Assembly (NCBI GenBank): GCA_021234155.1
Contig: JAJEKV010000035.1
Span: forward strand, 744,001-808,000
Direction of reading: 5' to 3'
DNA from: Isoetes taiwanensis
Taxonomy: Eukaryota > Streptophyta > Lycopodiopsida > Isoetales > Isoetaceae
DNA: 64,000 nucleotides
The notes beneath the pieces are model-generated. The model made no database searches, was not told the DNA's origin, and saw nothing but the letters and a program-made list of their open reading frames with translations. The position numbers and the translations under genes were made by a program. This document shows, one piece after another, positions 38,130 through 48,324 of this stretch; positions within the stretch are counted from its first letter, which is position 1, and every line of letters begins with the position of its first letter.

Positions 38130-39491
38130 ATACTATATATTGATGATTCAGTTGTTTAGCAGATGTTTCTACACTGCTTATTGCATAAGCTCCATTAATA
38201 CTATGATTAGAGTTTTGACTTAGTGTTCCAATTTGAATGATGCCAATGTGCAGACGTTGATCCTAGTTGGGCTTTTGTCTAAAGCTAGGATTGGTTGGAT
38301 GAACACACATTTTTGGGGTTTAGACATACATTTTCTGCTTGACAAAGTTTTAGAATAATATGAACAAAGTCAATATGCTGCTCCCTTGATGTCCCTAAGC
38401 ACAAATCGTCCAAGAATACCCTGAACTTCTCTTTAGATATGGATTCAAATATATTGTCCATTGTTTTCTAGAATACAGATAGTGCATTCATTAATGTGAA
38501 CGACATCTTAACCATTGCAAACATTCCTCATGATGTGATGAATGAAGATTTCGGTTGATTTCATTGCCTTACTGCTATCTGATGGAAGCCTGAGAAACCA
38601 TCAAGAAATAAATACTTTCAAATAAAATTTACCCCTTCCGAATAAAATTTACTTAGGCTAGTGACCGAAACCCTAACAAAAAGATCCTCTACAGAACATA
38701 TATGTACGTAAATGGGTCGAAAAAACCCCCTCCTCATGCATGCAGATAGGTTATACGCAAAAAATAGTGAACCTGCCTTAGACCAGAGGCTTCAATACTG
38801 GGTTAATTCTTCCAAGCCTTTGCACGATAGATTTACTTCCATGTTCTAGCTCAATACAAAATCCCCCAACTTCTAGAGGTATTCCCTTCAATTCCTGGTA
38901 GTCCCAGTCGAAAATGTCTGCATGTTGCTGCAAAATTCTTGTAAGTGACTACTCTTCTCCAATGGTAGTGTTCATTCTAATGCTCAAGGTCCTTACTTCT
39001 TGCTAATTATTTAGTTGCTCTATTTTTACACCTGCTTCCTCCCACTGTCAATTATCAAGATAGGGTGCATTTGTTATATTTTCCATTCCTCCATCTCTTC
39101 CTCTTCTACATCATTCAAATGGTTCAACAAGAAGACTTGCTTGCAGAGATGGTCAGCATCCATATTATGCCCTCTAGGTATGTGACTTGTGCTCCAGTCT
39201 ATAAAAGATTGCAGAAATACATGGATCCTTTGATGATACTCAACATGTCAGAATGTTTCACTCGATACTCCCCTTCCATCTGCTTGCATACTAATATTGA
39301 ATCTCCATGTACTGTCAAATGGATGATGGGAAGCTCCTTGGCTACTATCAGCTCTATAATTAAGCCCTCGTACTCAGCTACATTTGAGGCAATTCCTTGC
39401 ACAATTCTCCTTCCAATTTGCAGCACCTTCCTTTGGATGCTTGAGCACCATCCCTCCTGTTGCCACCCTACGAATTTTGATACTACCCTAC
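38130..39491 (-). pseudogene. Old Ty3/gypsy pol fragment: extra RNase H then RT
   Basis: Read on the minus strand from 39,491 down, an RNase H of the second (archaeal-like) type comes first: ASNVAEYEGLIIELIVAKEL and VHGDSILVCKQMEGEYRVK carry the catalytic Glu and Asp positions. A linker follows (about 39,060-38,760, with FDWDYQELKGIP). Reverse transcriptase comes next (about 38,700-38,250), with a DGFSGFHQI-like stretch and the catalytic tetrad in FRVFLDDLC (FLDD). Frame breaks and stops are numerous. The 5' continuation with the protease lies at 50,794-51,500, beyond the younger element that split this copy. Confidence 0.75.
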
Positions 39492-41981
39492 TGCTGCCAC
39501 TCATGGCAGCATAGAAGAGCCTAGACATATCTGACATTTGGCTCATTGATTGCATGAGGGAATATGAAGACCATTGGCTTTCAGAAGCACTTGAAGACTC
39601 AGTCAAACAGCAAAAGGAACAAATGTTTAGAAGAACCAAAGAAGGACATTCATTTGGTTATCTCAAAATTGGAGGATGGACAAGGTTTTTGATTATCATC
39701 CAAAGTACTAGAGATCACTCCCACAAGATTTGAAGTCACTTGTTGAAGAATTGCGAGGCATGAGCATGGTATGAAGTCTATTTCATGATTTGAGCATTTG
39801 AAGGTTGGATTCTTGATGTTGCAAGAGTTTTGCCCAGCCAATTTCCCATTTTTATAGCCATTTGACTCATATTCCACCTTCCTATCTCTTGTCATCTCTA
39901 CACTTCATACTATCATTTCCCATATACCTATATTTCATCATACCATACCTTGGGATTGTTCAAATCACTTTTCCCTAGTCAAAATGACCCACACACTCAT
40001 GATCCATCCATACATTCACAAGTTTACCAAAAGAAACAAAAAAGTTGAGGCTTTACCCTACTTTCTCTCACTTCAAAAAATCTAGGGTTAAAATGATCAC
40101 TAGGTTGAGGAAAGGTTGTCACCTATGTCTAGTTGGCAAAAGTATTCTTTTTATGCCCACATCATCACTCACAAGTCCACATCACTATTCACACGTGTCA
40201 ACCCACATCATTTTCATTCCATATCCACCTCATTAAAACATTTTGACTAGGGGAAAGTTCTTTTGTCATCCAATGGTACCACATCAGCAGTACATTTGCC
40301 ACCTCACCAAAATTTATGCCTAGTCACCCCCTTCACTCTTTTGATAAAAAAAAAAAAAAAAAAAATCAAAGTGCTCCAAATCATCTTTTGACAAAACCAC
40401 CTGGTAGCCCTTGTGAAAATATGCCACCTGGCACAAAAAATTTTCAAATTGAGTTTATTTGGACCTCCTTAAGCTACTTCTTGGGAAATGTGCCTTCTTT
40501 GGAAAAATGGCAAAACCTACCTACATCTACCCCCCCATCTATCTACCCTCTCATTTTCCGCCAAGTGGCGTCCCCCCTGGCGTGCCAGGTCGAATCACGA
40601 GCCGACGCTGGCGTGGGAGGAGACCACGCAATTAGTTGAAACGGCTTCAGAAGTCTATTTATACCCTTGTTTAACTTTTTGCCCTTGGCCTGTGGGATAT
40701 ATCTGCTGAAGGGAGCCAAGAACCCTTAATTTTTGCCAACCAAGAAACGGAATTTTTTGGCTGTATCCGACCACAAATTCTCATCATTACCTTCCGAACC
40801 CACCTCTGCAACATCAAGAAAACCAAATCAAAGCTAAAAGACAAAGGATCTGGCCGTAGATTCAAGAATTTCAACAGAACAGGGCCTTTTTAAAGAGGGC
40901 AAATCTCTATGCGAAAGTTAGGGGCTTTTATGCTAAACTGAAGATTGCTGGTGTGAAGTACATGCAAAAGTGATCTCCTGCTGCGGATTCGACCCTCCTT
41001 GCTGTTCAAAGTGATTGTTGACCAAGAAAGTTTACCATAAATCTCCCGCTTTTTCGAAATATGCTTTGCTCATTAACCGTGGGCATCGAAAATGATGTGA
41101 TTCCTCCAATTTGTTATATCAAGTGAATGAAAATCCAATTTGGTAATATCTTTCCCTTTGAAATTTTTGAAATTCCAAAAATAGCTCAAATAGCTTTTAT
41201 ATTGCATAAAGACTAAAGAAAATTCAAAAATAGATTATTTCGCTTTCTTTCAACTAGTATGCATATCAATCAACACTGCTCTATGGTTAATAAAGAAAAA
41301 AAACTCGCTCACCATAATGCCATTCCATATCTCATCATCCGAATCGCACCATTTGCATACTCAGAGTTGAACTCCTGAAGCTTTAGTGGTTTTAATAGCA
41401 AGGGTTGATTTAGAATATCTCTATTGTTCCTTTTACATAGTTTTCCTACCTAAATATCGACAAAATTTGAAAAAAAGCATTCTCTCGTGGGCAAAAGACA
41501 TAGTCTCGTCAGGTTCATAAAATCCCACAGTTCCCAAAATATCTTCATCTTTAGACTGTATGAGTGTTTGCACGTGACCCTTTAGACCATTTAACACTTC
41601 CCCGTGTGGTTTCATTCAAAAAGTTATTCTTAAAGAATTCTCAAGAAAAGGAGTTCTCGGAGAGAGAGCATTGACCAAATTTTGACCTAGTCAGTTGTGT
41701 GATTTTAAAGTGCCAAATGATATCTGACTTCAGAATATATTTTGCACATATATCACATCAATTGTCTAGTATACTATTGCATTGATTTCAGGAGAAAATT
41801 CAATTTATATTGCTCAGAATCAAAAGGTTAGTACTGTGTATTTTTTTCCAATTTGGGAAACTGGTTCTAACAGATTCCTTGAAGGTTGTTTCTGCAAATT
41901 TTGAGCAAAGAGTGGTTGCCTAAAGCAACCTGGAGGTCCTATACCATTCCAGTTGAGGGATTGCCAGGAATACCCTCAACA
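39492..41981 (+). repeat. 5' LTR of the gypsy element
   Basis: 2,490 bp, almost collinear with 48,325-50,793. It begins TGCTGCCACTCATGG and ends ATACCCTCAACA. A TATA-like TCTATTTATACCC near 40,652 could mark the U3/R boundary. It has a run of about 20 A near 40,347 where the other LTR has 8. An antisense 81-aa frame (39,650-39,895) is shared by both LTRs simply because they are copies. Confidence 0.92.
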
Positions 41982-41984
41982 TCT

Positions 41985-42000
41985 TGGAGGTCCTACCGAG
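41985..42000 (+). other. Primer binding site, tRNA-Gln type
   Basis: TGGAGGTCCTACCGAG starts 3 nt after the LTR end. Its complement ends CGGTAGGACCTCCA, which equals, from memory, the 3' acceptor end of plant cytosolic tRNA-Gln plus CCA over 14 nt. Position and leading TGG fit a minus-strand primer site. Confidence 0.8.
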
Positions 42001-42023
42001 ATCCACCCTGGTTCTTGGGAACT

Positions 42024-42728
42024 ATGGCTCCTAGACGAAATGCTGAGACATCTGAACATGCTGAGGTACAAGATAATGCAGAGGTACAAGCTACACCCCA
42101 AGGTATGTCTGTACATCTCAACAAATCTGTGAATCTAAACACAACTGTGCCTGCTCAATACTTTGAACTGAATGTTCCCATTCCTGTTCCTACATTTGAT
42201 TCTACTATGAGTGCTAACAATTTTCTCAAGGTTTTTGATGAGTATTATCAAGAATATGGCCACAAGAAAGGTACCAAGTTCACTGAATTCAAGAAGTGCT
42301 TCAAAAATGATGAAGTAAGAGCTTGGTTGGAATATGTGATAAGTGATGGAACTAACACATGGGATGAGATTATCAAAAGATTCCTAGCAAGGTTTGGAAA
42401 GGTTTATGATCCTCAAGATCTTGTTTTTGAATTACAAACTTTCCATATTAGAAATGGTGAGACTATTCATCAATATGTAGAAAGATTTCATGTGTATCTC
42501 ACCAAATGTCAAACTAATCAAGTGCCTCACCATACCTTGCATCTTGTTGCATCTTTTATAAGAGGTTTGACTGGCAGACCGAGAGTACACAGGAAAATGC
42601 TTAAGATTTACAAGCAGGAGGGATTTGCTACCATTCACAAGGCTTTTAACAAGGCTATTGAAATTGCTGATGTGCTTTCTTCCCTTGCCGATGATGTTTA
42701 TGCCACTAATGATCCTTTCTTCCCGTGA
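42024..42728 (+). CDS. gag: Gag capsid-type protein of the gypsy element (partial)
   Basis: 234 aa from MAPRRNAETSEHAEVQ, the first ATG after the primer site. The retrotransposon gag domain is visible at about residues 90-230: GTKFTEFKKCFKNDEVRAWL, WDEIIKRFLARFGKVYDPQD, and the helical ETIHQYVERFHVYLTKC region. It forms the particle in which reverse transcription takes place. The frame stops at 42,728 just after NDPFFP. Coding resumes in other frames with a canonical zinc knuckle (CLKCNKRGHYGKECP, CX2CX4HX4C) at 42,995-43,036, so the full gag once extended through about 43,250. An earlier in-frame ATG at 41,886 lies inside the LTR and is not used here. Confidence 0.75.
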   Translation: MAPRRNAETSEHAEVQDNAEVQATPQGMSVHLNKSVNLNTTVPAQYFELNVPIPVPTFDSTMSANNFLKVFDEYYQEYGHKKGTKFTEFKKCFKNDEVRAWLEYVISDGTNTWDEIIKRFLARFGKVYDPQDLVFELQTFHIRNGETIHQYVERFHVYLTKCQTNQVPHHTLHLVASFIRGLTGRPRVHRKMLKIYKQEGFATIHKAFNKAIEIADVLSSLADDVYATNDPFFP

Positions 42729-42994
42729 TTTTGAACAAGAGCATATGGGTCCGGATGCCATACCAGGTTTATGCTATTCGAGAAAGACAAGAAGAAATTC
42801 AAGACAATCAAGAATCGATAACGCCGCCGCTGCTAATACCAAAATAGATGTTGACAAGGTTGTTTGAGGCCCTACTTGAAGTGACCAAACAACTCCGGAA
42901 TTGAAGGCTTCAAGACCGTAAAGAAGAACTTATCCTCCATGTGCACATTGCATGAGAGACACTCATTCTTCCGAGATTTGTTGGTACAGTGCTT

Positions 42995-43036
42995 TGTCTT
43001 AAATGCAATAAGAGAGGCCATTATGGTAAAGAGTGC
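42995..43036 (+). pseudogene. Gag zinc knuckle (CCHC), out of frame with gag
   Basis: CLKCNKRGHYGKECP has the exact CX2CX4HX4C spacing of retroelement nucleocapsid knuckles, which bind the element's RNA. It lies in a different frame from the gag start, so at least one frameshift and the stop at 42,728 separate them. Confidence 0.8.
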
Positions 43037-43463
43037 CCCGTCTCAGATTTTTGCAAAGCCACAGACACACTATGAAGATAGATGTAGTGTTAAAGAGTAT
43101 TTTGCTAGACAAGAAAAAGCAAAGATCAATAAACCATCGCTTCAGCTTAAATATTTGTCCGAAACTTTTATCCTATAAGGTTTGTGCAGAATCAAGAGCA
43201 GAAGAAATTATGGTCAGGCACACCGTGAGCTATGATGAAAGACAAGGAGGCAATTCGAGAAGAAACAAAAAACAAGTGCTTTAGAAGGTAGAGGGAATAA
43301 AACAAACCCGCAGTAAGAAGGTAAACAACCGATACCCCCTCTCGCCTTGTCAAAAGTTTCCGAGAAAAGATAAAGACAATGATGAATTTGAGACTCTTAT
43401 GAAAAGTTCAAAAATCGCAGACCTACTCACATTGTTGAGAATTGCTCCTACTTACGTAAAAAA

Positions 43464-44103
43464 ATGCTTAGTTTGACTCAGGAGGAACAAGTTAACCTCA
43501 CACAAGAGGAGCAGATTGCTTTTACAAACCACATTGAAGAACAAATGCTGATACAAGATGAGCATGATCCAGGTGCCTTCACTTGTGCTGCCAACATTGG
43601 TAAAAGAGCTTTGTCCAAGGTATTACTAGATGGTGGTTCACCTTTAAATGTCATGCCACATCATGTGATGAGACAATGTGGCTTAGAGATTGACAAAAAA
43701 GCCCCAATGGTACTTAAATCCTTCTCCAATTCGAAAATAAACCCCATAGGGATTGTAAGCAAGGTACCTATAGATATTGAAGGGATTGTAGTGGCTGCTA
43801 ATTTTGTAGTAGTTGCTTTTGAAGGTATGAATGAGAAATCAGATATTTATGACCTTCTTTTAGGAAGGAGATGGCTGTCCACAGATGCTAGGCCTATATG
43901 GTCAAGAGGTGAGTGTACCATTACCGATGGCAAAAAGGACACCACTATTTACAACAAGCTTGGGGAATTTGAATCTTTTAACTATATTGAAGAAGATTTG
44001 TTGATGTCTAACCAACCTGGTGAGTATGAAGTCATTATGGCTCAGCTTGATATAGCAAAGAGACCATCAGACAAGTGCGAGACACTCAAGGAAAGTAGTA
44101 GTG
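43464..44103 (+). pseudogene. Aspartic protease domain of the gypsy element
   Basis: The open frame 43,464-44,231 begins with a glutamine-rich stretch, then shows the protease core: GAFTCAANIGKRALSKVLLD followed by GGSPLNVMP (active-site Asp-Gly-Gly), and later VVAFEGMN...DIYDLLLGRRWL. It would cut the Gag-Pol precursor. It shares the gag frame but is separated from gag by stops. It continues without a break into the start of the extra RNase H domain (AYLWFDGGVSK). Confidence 0.85.
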
Positions 44104-44490
44104 CTTACTTATGGTTTGATGGTGGTGTTTCTAAGAAACTAAGCATAGCATCATCTGCTGCTATTCTCAAAGATAAGGCCAAGAAATTAATGGCAAAAAG
44201 TAGGCGTAATCCATTTGAATTCCACTTCTAACATGGCTGAGTATAAAGCATTGATTGCGTGATTGCAGGAGGCTAAGCACCTTGGCATTATCGACATTAT
44301 TGTGTTTGGTGACTCCCAACTTGTGTGTAGACAGATCCTAGGAGATTATCGACTAAGAACAAGGATATGCTCATACTTAGAGATCAAGCTTTAGAAGAAT
44401 TATCGATTTTCAACTTGGGAGCTGCATCATATAACAGAGAGAGTTCAATGAGGAGGCAGATGCCTTATGCAAGAGTGTCTTGCTTGAACA
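44104..44490 (+). pseudogene. Extra (archaeal-type) RNase H placed before RT
   Basis: YLWFDGGVSKKLSIASSAAI supplies the first catalytic Asp. After a 1-nt frameshift near 44,226 come SNMAEYKALIA (Glu), a stop at about 44,251, then LQEAKHLGIIDIIVFGDSQL (second Asp) and FNEEADALCKSV (final Asp). This is the pattern of the second RNase H found in Tat-type gypsy elements, which trims RNA during reverse transcription. In those elements it follows the normal RNase H; here it lies directly after the protease and before RT. The linker to RT (FAWDYDELVGVDKNI) follows at 44,707. Confidence 0.8.
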
Positions 44491-44629
44491 TCTAGCGTAA
44501 GGTGCTATTAAAGAAGAAGAGCTTGAAGAAGAAGAACTCAAACAACTTCATCCTATTCTCGTAATCAATGCTAGTAATTGAAAAACAAGTAAGAGAAATC
44601 CAAATAGAGAAAAATGGTCAAATAGAGTC

Positions 44630-45520
44630 TTGTATGTTGGAGATATGTTTAGAGAAGAAGATGAATGCACATTAACTAATTTTTTTAATGAATGGAAGGA
44701 TGTGTTTGCTTGGGACTATGATGAATTAGTTGGTGTTGATAAGAACATTTGTGAGTTTGAGATAAAGGTTAAGGAGGGTATCAAACCCGTGATGCAAAAA
44801 AACTCGAAGAATCAATGTATCCTTGCTTGACTTAATCGTAGAAGAATTACTTAGAATGAAAGATGCAGTGTGATCACCGAAATATCAAATCCGAATGGTT
44901 GTCATGCATTGTGCCCTGTTGAAAAAAAAAAAAAAACTATTAGAATCTGCATTGACTATAGGGATCCTTGAATAAAGCCACCAAGTAAAGATTGCTATCC
45001 TTTGCCTTTTTGGAAGAAGTTTTACATGCAAATTCGGAAGGAGATCTACTCTTTCTTAGATGGATTCTCGTGGTTTAATCAGATCTCCGCAAGCTAGAAG
45101 ACCAGCCAAAGACAGCTTTCATTACACCATGGGGAACTTTTGCCATGAAAAGAATGCCTTTTGGTTTGATGAATGCCCCAAAGAACTTTTCAAAGAACAA
45201 TGGATGCTATCTTCAAGGACATGCCTTCAACTCGCATTCGTGGTTTTTCTTGATGATCTTTGCTTGGGATCAGCCTTTAAAGGATCATTTTAATTATCTA
45301 ACTAAAATATGTGTTATGTGCGTAAAAGGGGGTGTAAGTTTAAATCCCAAAAATGCGTGTTTCTCTCGCTCCAAGGGAGGATTGCTAGGCCATGAAGTAT
45401 CTTCCAAGGGGATTCAAGTAGCTGAAAGTAAGGTGGATGCCCCGAAAAACTAGCACCACCTAAAACCGTTAGGGAAGTTAAAAGTTTTTGGGGATGGTAA
45501 GTTTTCTTAGGATGTATGTT
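44630..45520 (+). pseudogene. Reverse transcriptase domain of the gypsy element
   Basis: Collinear pieces in several frames: FAWDYDELVGVDKNICEFEI (linker), RICIDYR (about 44,940), SFLDGFSW (about 45,055), TPWGTFAMKRMPFGLMNAPK (45,130-45,185), VVFLDDLCLGSAFK (catalytic FLDD, about 45,240) and GVSLNPKNACFSRSKGGLLG with HEVSSKGI (45,330-45,415). A VREVKSF-type thumb follows. At least five frameshifts separate these, so the enzyme is dead in this copy. FLDD in place of the common YxDD is shared with the old minus-strand element. Confidence 0.9.
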
Positions 45521-45559
45521 CCACATTTCTCTAATACTGTGGGTTCCTATATCTGATCT

Positions 45560-45960
45560 CACCAAGGTTGGCAGTGTATACCAAACATGAGAGCAAGTTA
45601 ATTATGGTTGAATGGACTCACCGCCAAATTTTGCTTTTGATAATATTATACAAGCCATCTCCAATTCTCGCATTACTTAAACCTCCTGATACATCCAAAC
45701 CCTTTGAGGCTTATATCAAGATAACCAAAAGGGTCAGAGGGATTAGTTCTCGCAAGAAGAAGAAGTGGGTAACTTTTGCCAAAGAAAATTTGGTCTAACA
45801 CCTAAAATGAGATATCCAAGACTAGAAAAAGTGCAAAGAGCCCTTATGTTCTTGATTGATAGACAGGGACATCTCATTCAAAAAAAAAGCCATACTCAAG
45901 TGTACATGAAACAAAAATCCTTTATCCTTGATGTTCTCAAAAAAGCGCCCTAAGGCTAAG
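45560..45960 (+). pseudogene. Gypsy RNase H remnant after RT
   Basis: DTSKPFEAYI (about 45,690-45,720) fits the beginning of the ordinary gypsy RNase H. MRYPRLEKVQRALMFLIDRQ followed by GHLIQKKSHTQVYMK (about 45,805-45,915) fits its end. The catalytic core in between is poorly preserved. Its presence after RT shows that the domain at 44,104 is a second, additional RNase H. Confidence 0.6.
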
Positions 45961-46249
45961 ATATATGTAGATGGGCCTGCAAAATTCAAGCTTATGATAT
46001 TGTTGTCAAAGTGATCACTTTAGTTAATGATCCTAGTTCATACTTGACTAATATCTTGTTCGAACAGAAGATGAAGAAGGTTTGGCTAATGATGTTCAAG
46101 AGGATGCATGTAGATGTAAATCTTGTGCAGGAGGAAGATTGGCAAGAAGAGATAAGAAGGTTTCGAGCTGAATGAAATACCGTAAGGGTTCAATTCTAGC
46201 CAAAAAGAAGGTTCAAAGAAAAATGCAACAAATATAGACTAATTGGGAA

Positions 46250-47419
46250 TGTGTTATGCAGTATGACAAGGAAGGCATCATTCTAAGGTGTGTTGACAAA
46301 GAAGAAGCTAGATTAGTGGTGGAAGCATGCCATGAAGGGGTATGTGGTGGACACTTTGCAGCAGATACCACAGCAAAGAAGATTTTGAGGTCTGGTTATT
46401 ATTGGCCAACTCTTTTCAAGGATCAAGTATGAGACAATCAAGCACTGTCATAAATGTCAGGTTTTTGGCAGAAGATTCTTCAGCCAGCTGCATTAACTGC
46501 CATAACTTCCCCAGGACCCTTCCAGACTTGGGGGCTTGATTTTATAGGACCTGTAGATCCTCCTTCTTCTGCACAACATCAGTACATCCTTGTGGCCACC
46601 GACATTTTACAAAATGGGCTGAAGTCGTTTCCCCGAGACAAGCCAATGCATATACTACATGCCAGATTTATCCATGAGAATATATGTGCCAGTTTGGCAT
46701 ACCTTTTAAACTCATATCCGATAGGGTAGTCGGGTTTTTAAACGATGTCATAGCCACATTGCTAGCAACTCTCAAAGTGAGACACTCCAAGAGCTCGTCT
46801 TATTATCCTCAAGGTAATGGCCAAGCAGAATCTACAAACAAAGTGCTCAAGACTATTCTCAAGAAGACTATTAGTGTTTCAAAGAAAGATTGGCACATGA
46901 AGTTACATGATGCTTTATGGGCTTATAGAGTTACTACCAAAATCTCAACCAAGCATACACCTTTCAGCCTGGTTTATGGAGTAGAATCTATTGTCCCAAT
47001 AGAATTAGAACTTCCCTCCCCGAGGATGGCCTTGAAACTAAATTTGGAAATGGAGGAAGCACTCAAAGAAAGATGTATACGACTTATGCAAATTGGAAGA
47101 GCACGCACATGAAGCTGAAAAATGCAATATTATTAAAAAAAAGCTAAAAGATCCGGGCAAAGATTCAAGGTCGCATATAAATTACAAGGTACATTGAGAG
47201 ATGGGGAATTAGTTTTAAAATGGAATAAAGCAAAAGAGGATTGTGCCAAAGAAATTTGAAGAGCTGTGGGAAGGTCCTTTTGAGGTTGCGCAGAACAAAG
47301 AGCCGATTCTTACCGGGTTGAGGTCCATATCGGAAGGAAGGGTCTTACCAAATCCTATCAATATTCTCGCATTTGAAGAGGTACCGCAACAACATGTTGC
47401 CCTTAGTTTGTTTGAATAA
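46250..47419 (+). pseudogene. Integrase of the gypsy element
   Basis: The zinc-binding N domain is seen as EACHEGVCGGHFAADTTAKK with HCHKCQ further on. The core carries TWGLDFIGPVDPP (first Asp), LISDRVVGFLND (second Asp) and YYPQGNGQAESTNKVLKTIL (Glu), the DDE triad. The segment 46,684-47,112 is one open frame of 142 aa. A C-terminal piece (ELWEGPFEVAQNK, then ...ALSLFE-stop near 47,419) ends pol. Frame changes at about 46,430-46,450 and 46,720 and after 47,112 inactivate it. It would insert the cDNA and make the 5-bp target duplication seen here. Confidence 0.9.
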
Positions 47420-47769
47420 GAATTAGTAGCTATATTTAGAGTATGAGTTATTAGGGTAGAAACAGAGTCATGAAATATTTCAAAAAGAAAAAAAAAAAAA
47501 AAACAAATTGCATAGCATTAGATATAAATTGTCCCGAAGATTAGTAAGTTAGAGCTTGAATTATTTATAAGTCTTAAAATGTGTGAAGTATGTCATGAGA
47601 AGTTAAATTTTTAAGTTAGATAAGTAAGTTGTAGGATTGCACCTTGTTGTCATAACCTTTTGCGAGATAACTATTCTATGAGCTAAACGATTCTTGAAGA
47701 ATGTATGTGGTGCTAATGATTAATTAAGCTTCCATGCAGGGACATCCACCGCCATACATCATTCATTTC

Positions 47770-48150
47770 ATCTTTTTCACTCTCCATTATCTTCACCTCA
47801 CATATGTGTGTGTCGCTATCATCCTCACCATCCAAAAAGCACACCCGCCTAACATGTTTGTTAGATACCGTATGCGTGTGTGTTCATCCTTGACTCATTC
47901 GCTCCATCCTCATTCATTCTCTTCACTTCACAAATGTGTGCTGCCATCATCTTTACCACCCAAAGAAGCACACTCGGCTAATATGGTTGTTGTATACCAT
48001 CATGATGCGTGTGCAGGTTCATCCTTGACTCATTCGCTCCATCCGCTCATTCATTCTCTTCACTTCACACATGTGTGTTTGCCATCATCTTTACCATCCA
48101 AAGAAGCACACGGCTAACATGTTTGTTAGATACCGTATGCGTGTTCACCC
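47770..48150 (+). repeat. Three-copy tandem repeat in the 3' internal region
   Basis: Units of 130-138 bp start near 47,791, 47,921 and 48,059, each with CTTCACYTCACAYATGTGTG, ATCMTYACCAYCCAAARAAG, CACACSGCTAACATG and GCGTGTG...TTCATCCTTGAC. It lies between the end of pol and the 3' LTR, where plant gypsy elements often carry non-coding tandem repeats. Confidence 0.85.
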
Positions 48151-48324
48151 TCAATATCATTCATCATCATCCGCCCCATGCTTGGCCTGATTTCCATGAA
48201 GAACTCGCTTTCTCAAACATATGCATCATATCCACATTGCCATTCTTTTTTCCATCATGGCAATCTTCTCGCACTTTGAAGTCATCGGGGGTTGGCAAAC
48301 CAGCCTCCCTTTTTTTTAGCATGA

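Noticed and set aside
39199-39639. 146-aa minus-strand frame spanning the gypsy boundary
   Set aside because: It is a chance fusion of the older element's RNase H with antisense LTR sequence of the younger element.
39650-39895. 81-aa antisense frame conserved at 48,488-48,733
   Set aside because: It is conserved only because the two LTRs are copies. No domain and no independent support.
41886-42023. Upstream in-frame ATG for gag at 41,886
   Set aside because: It lies inside the LTR and would make the primer site coding. The ATG at 42,024 is the natural start.
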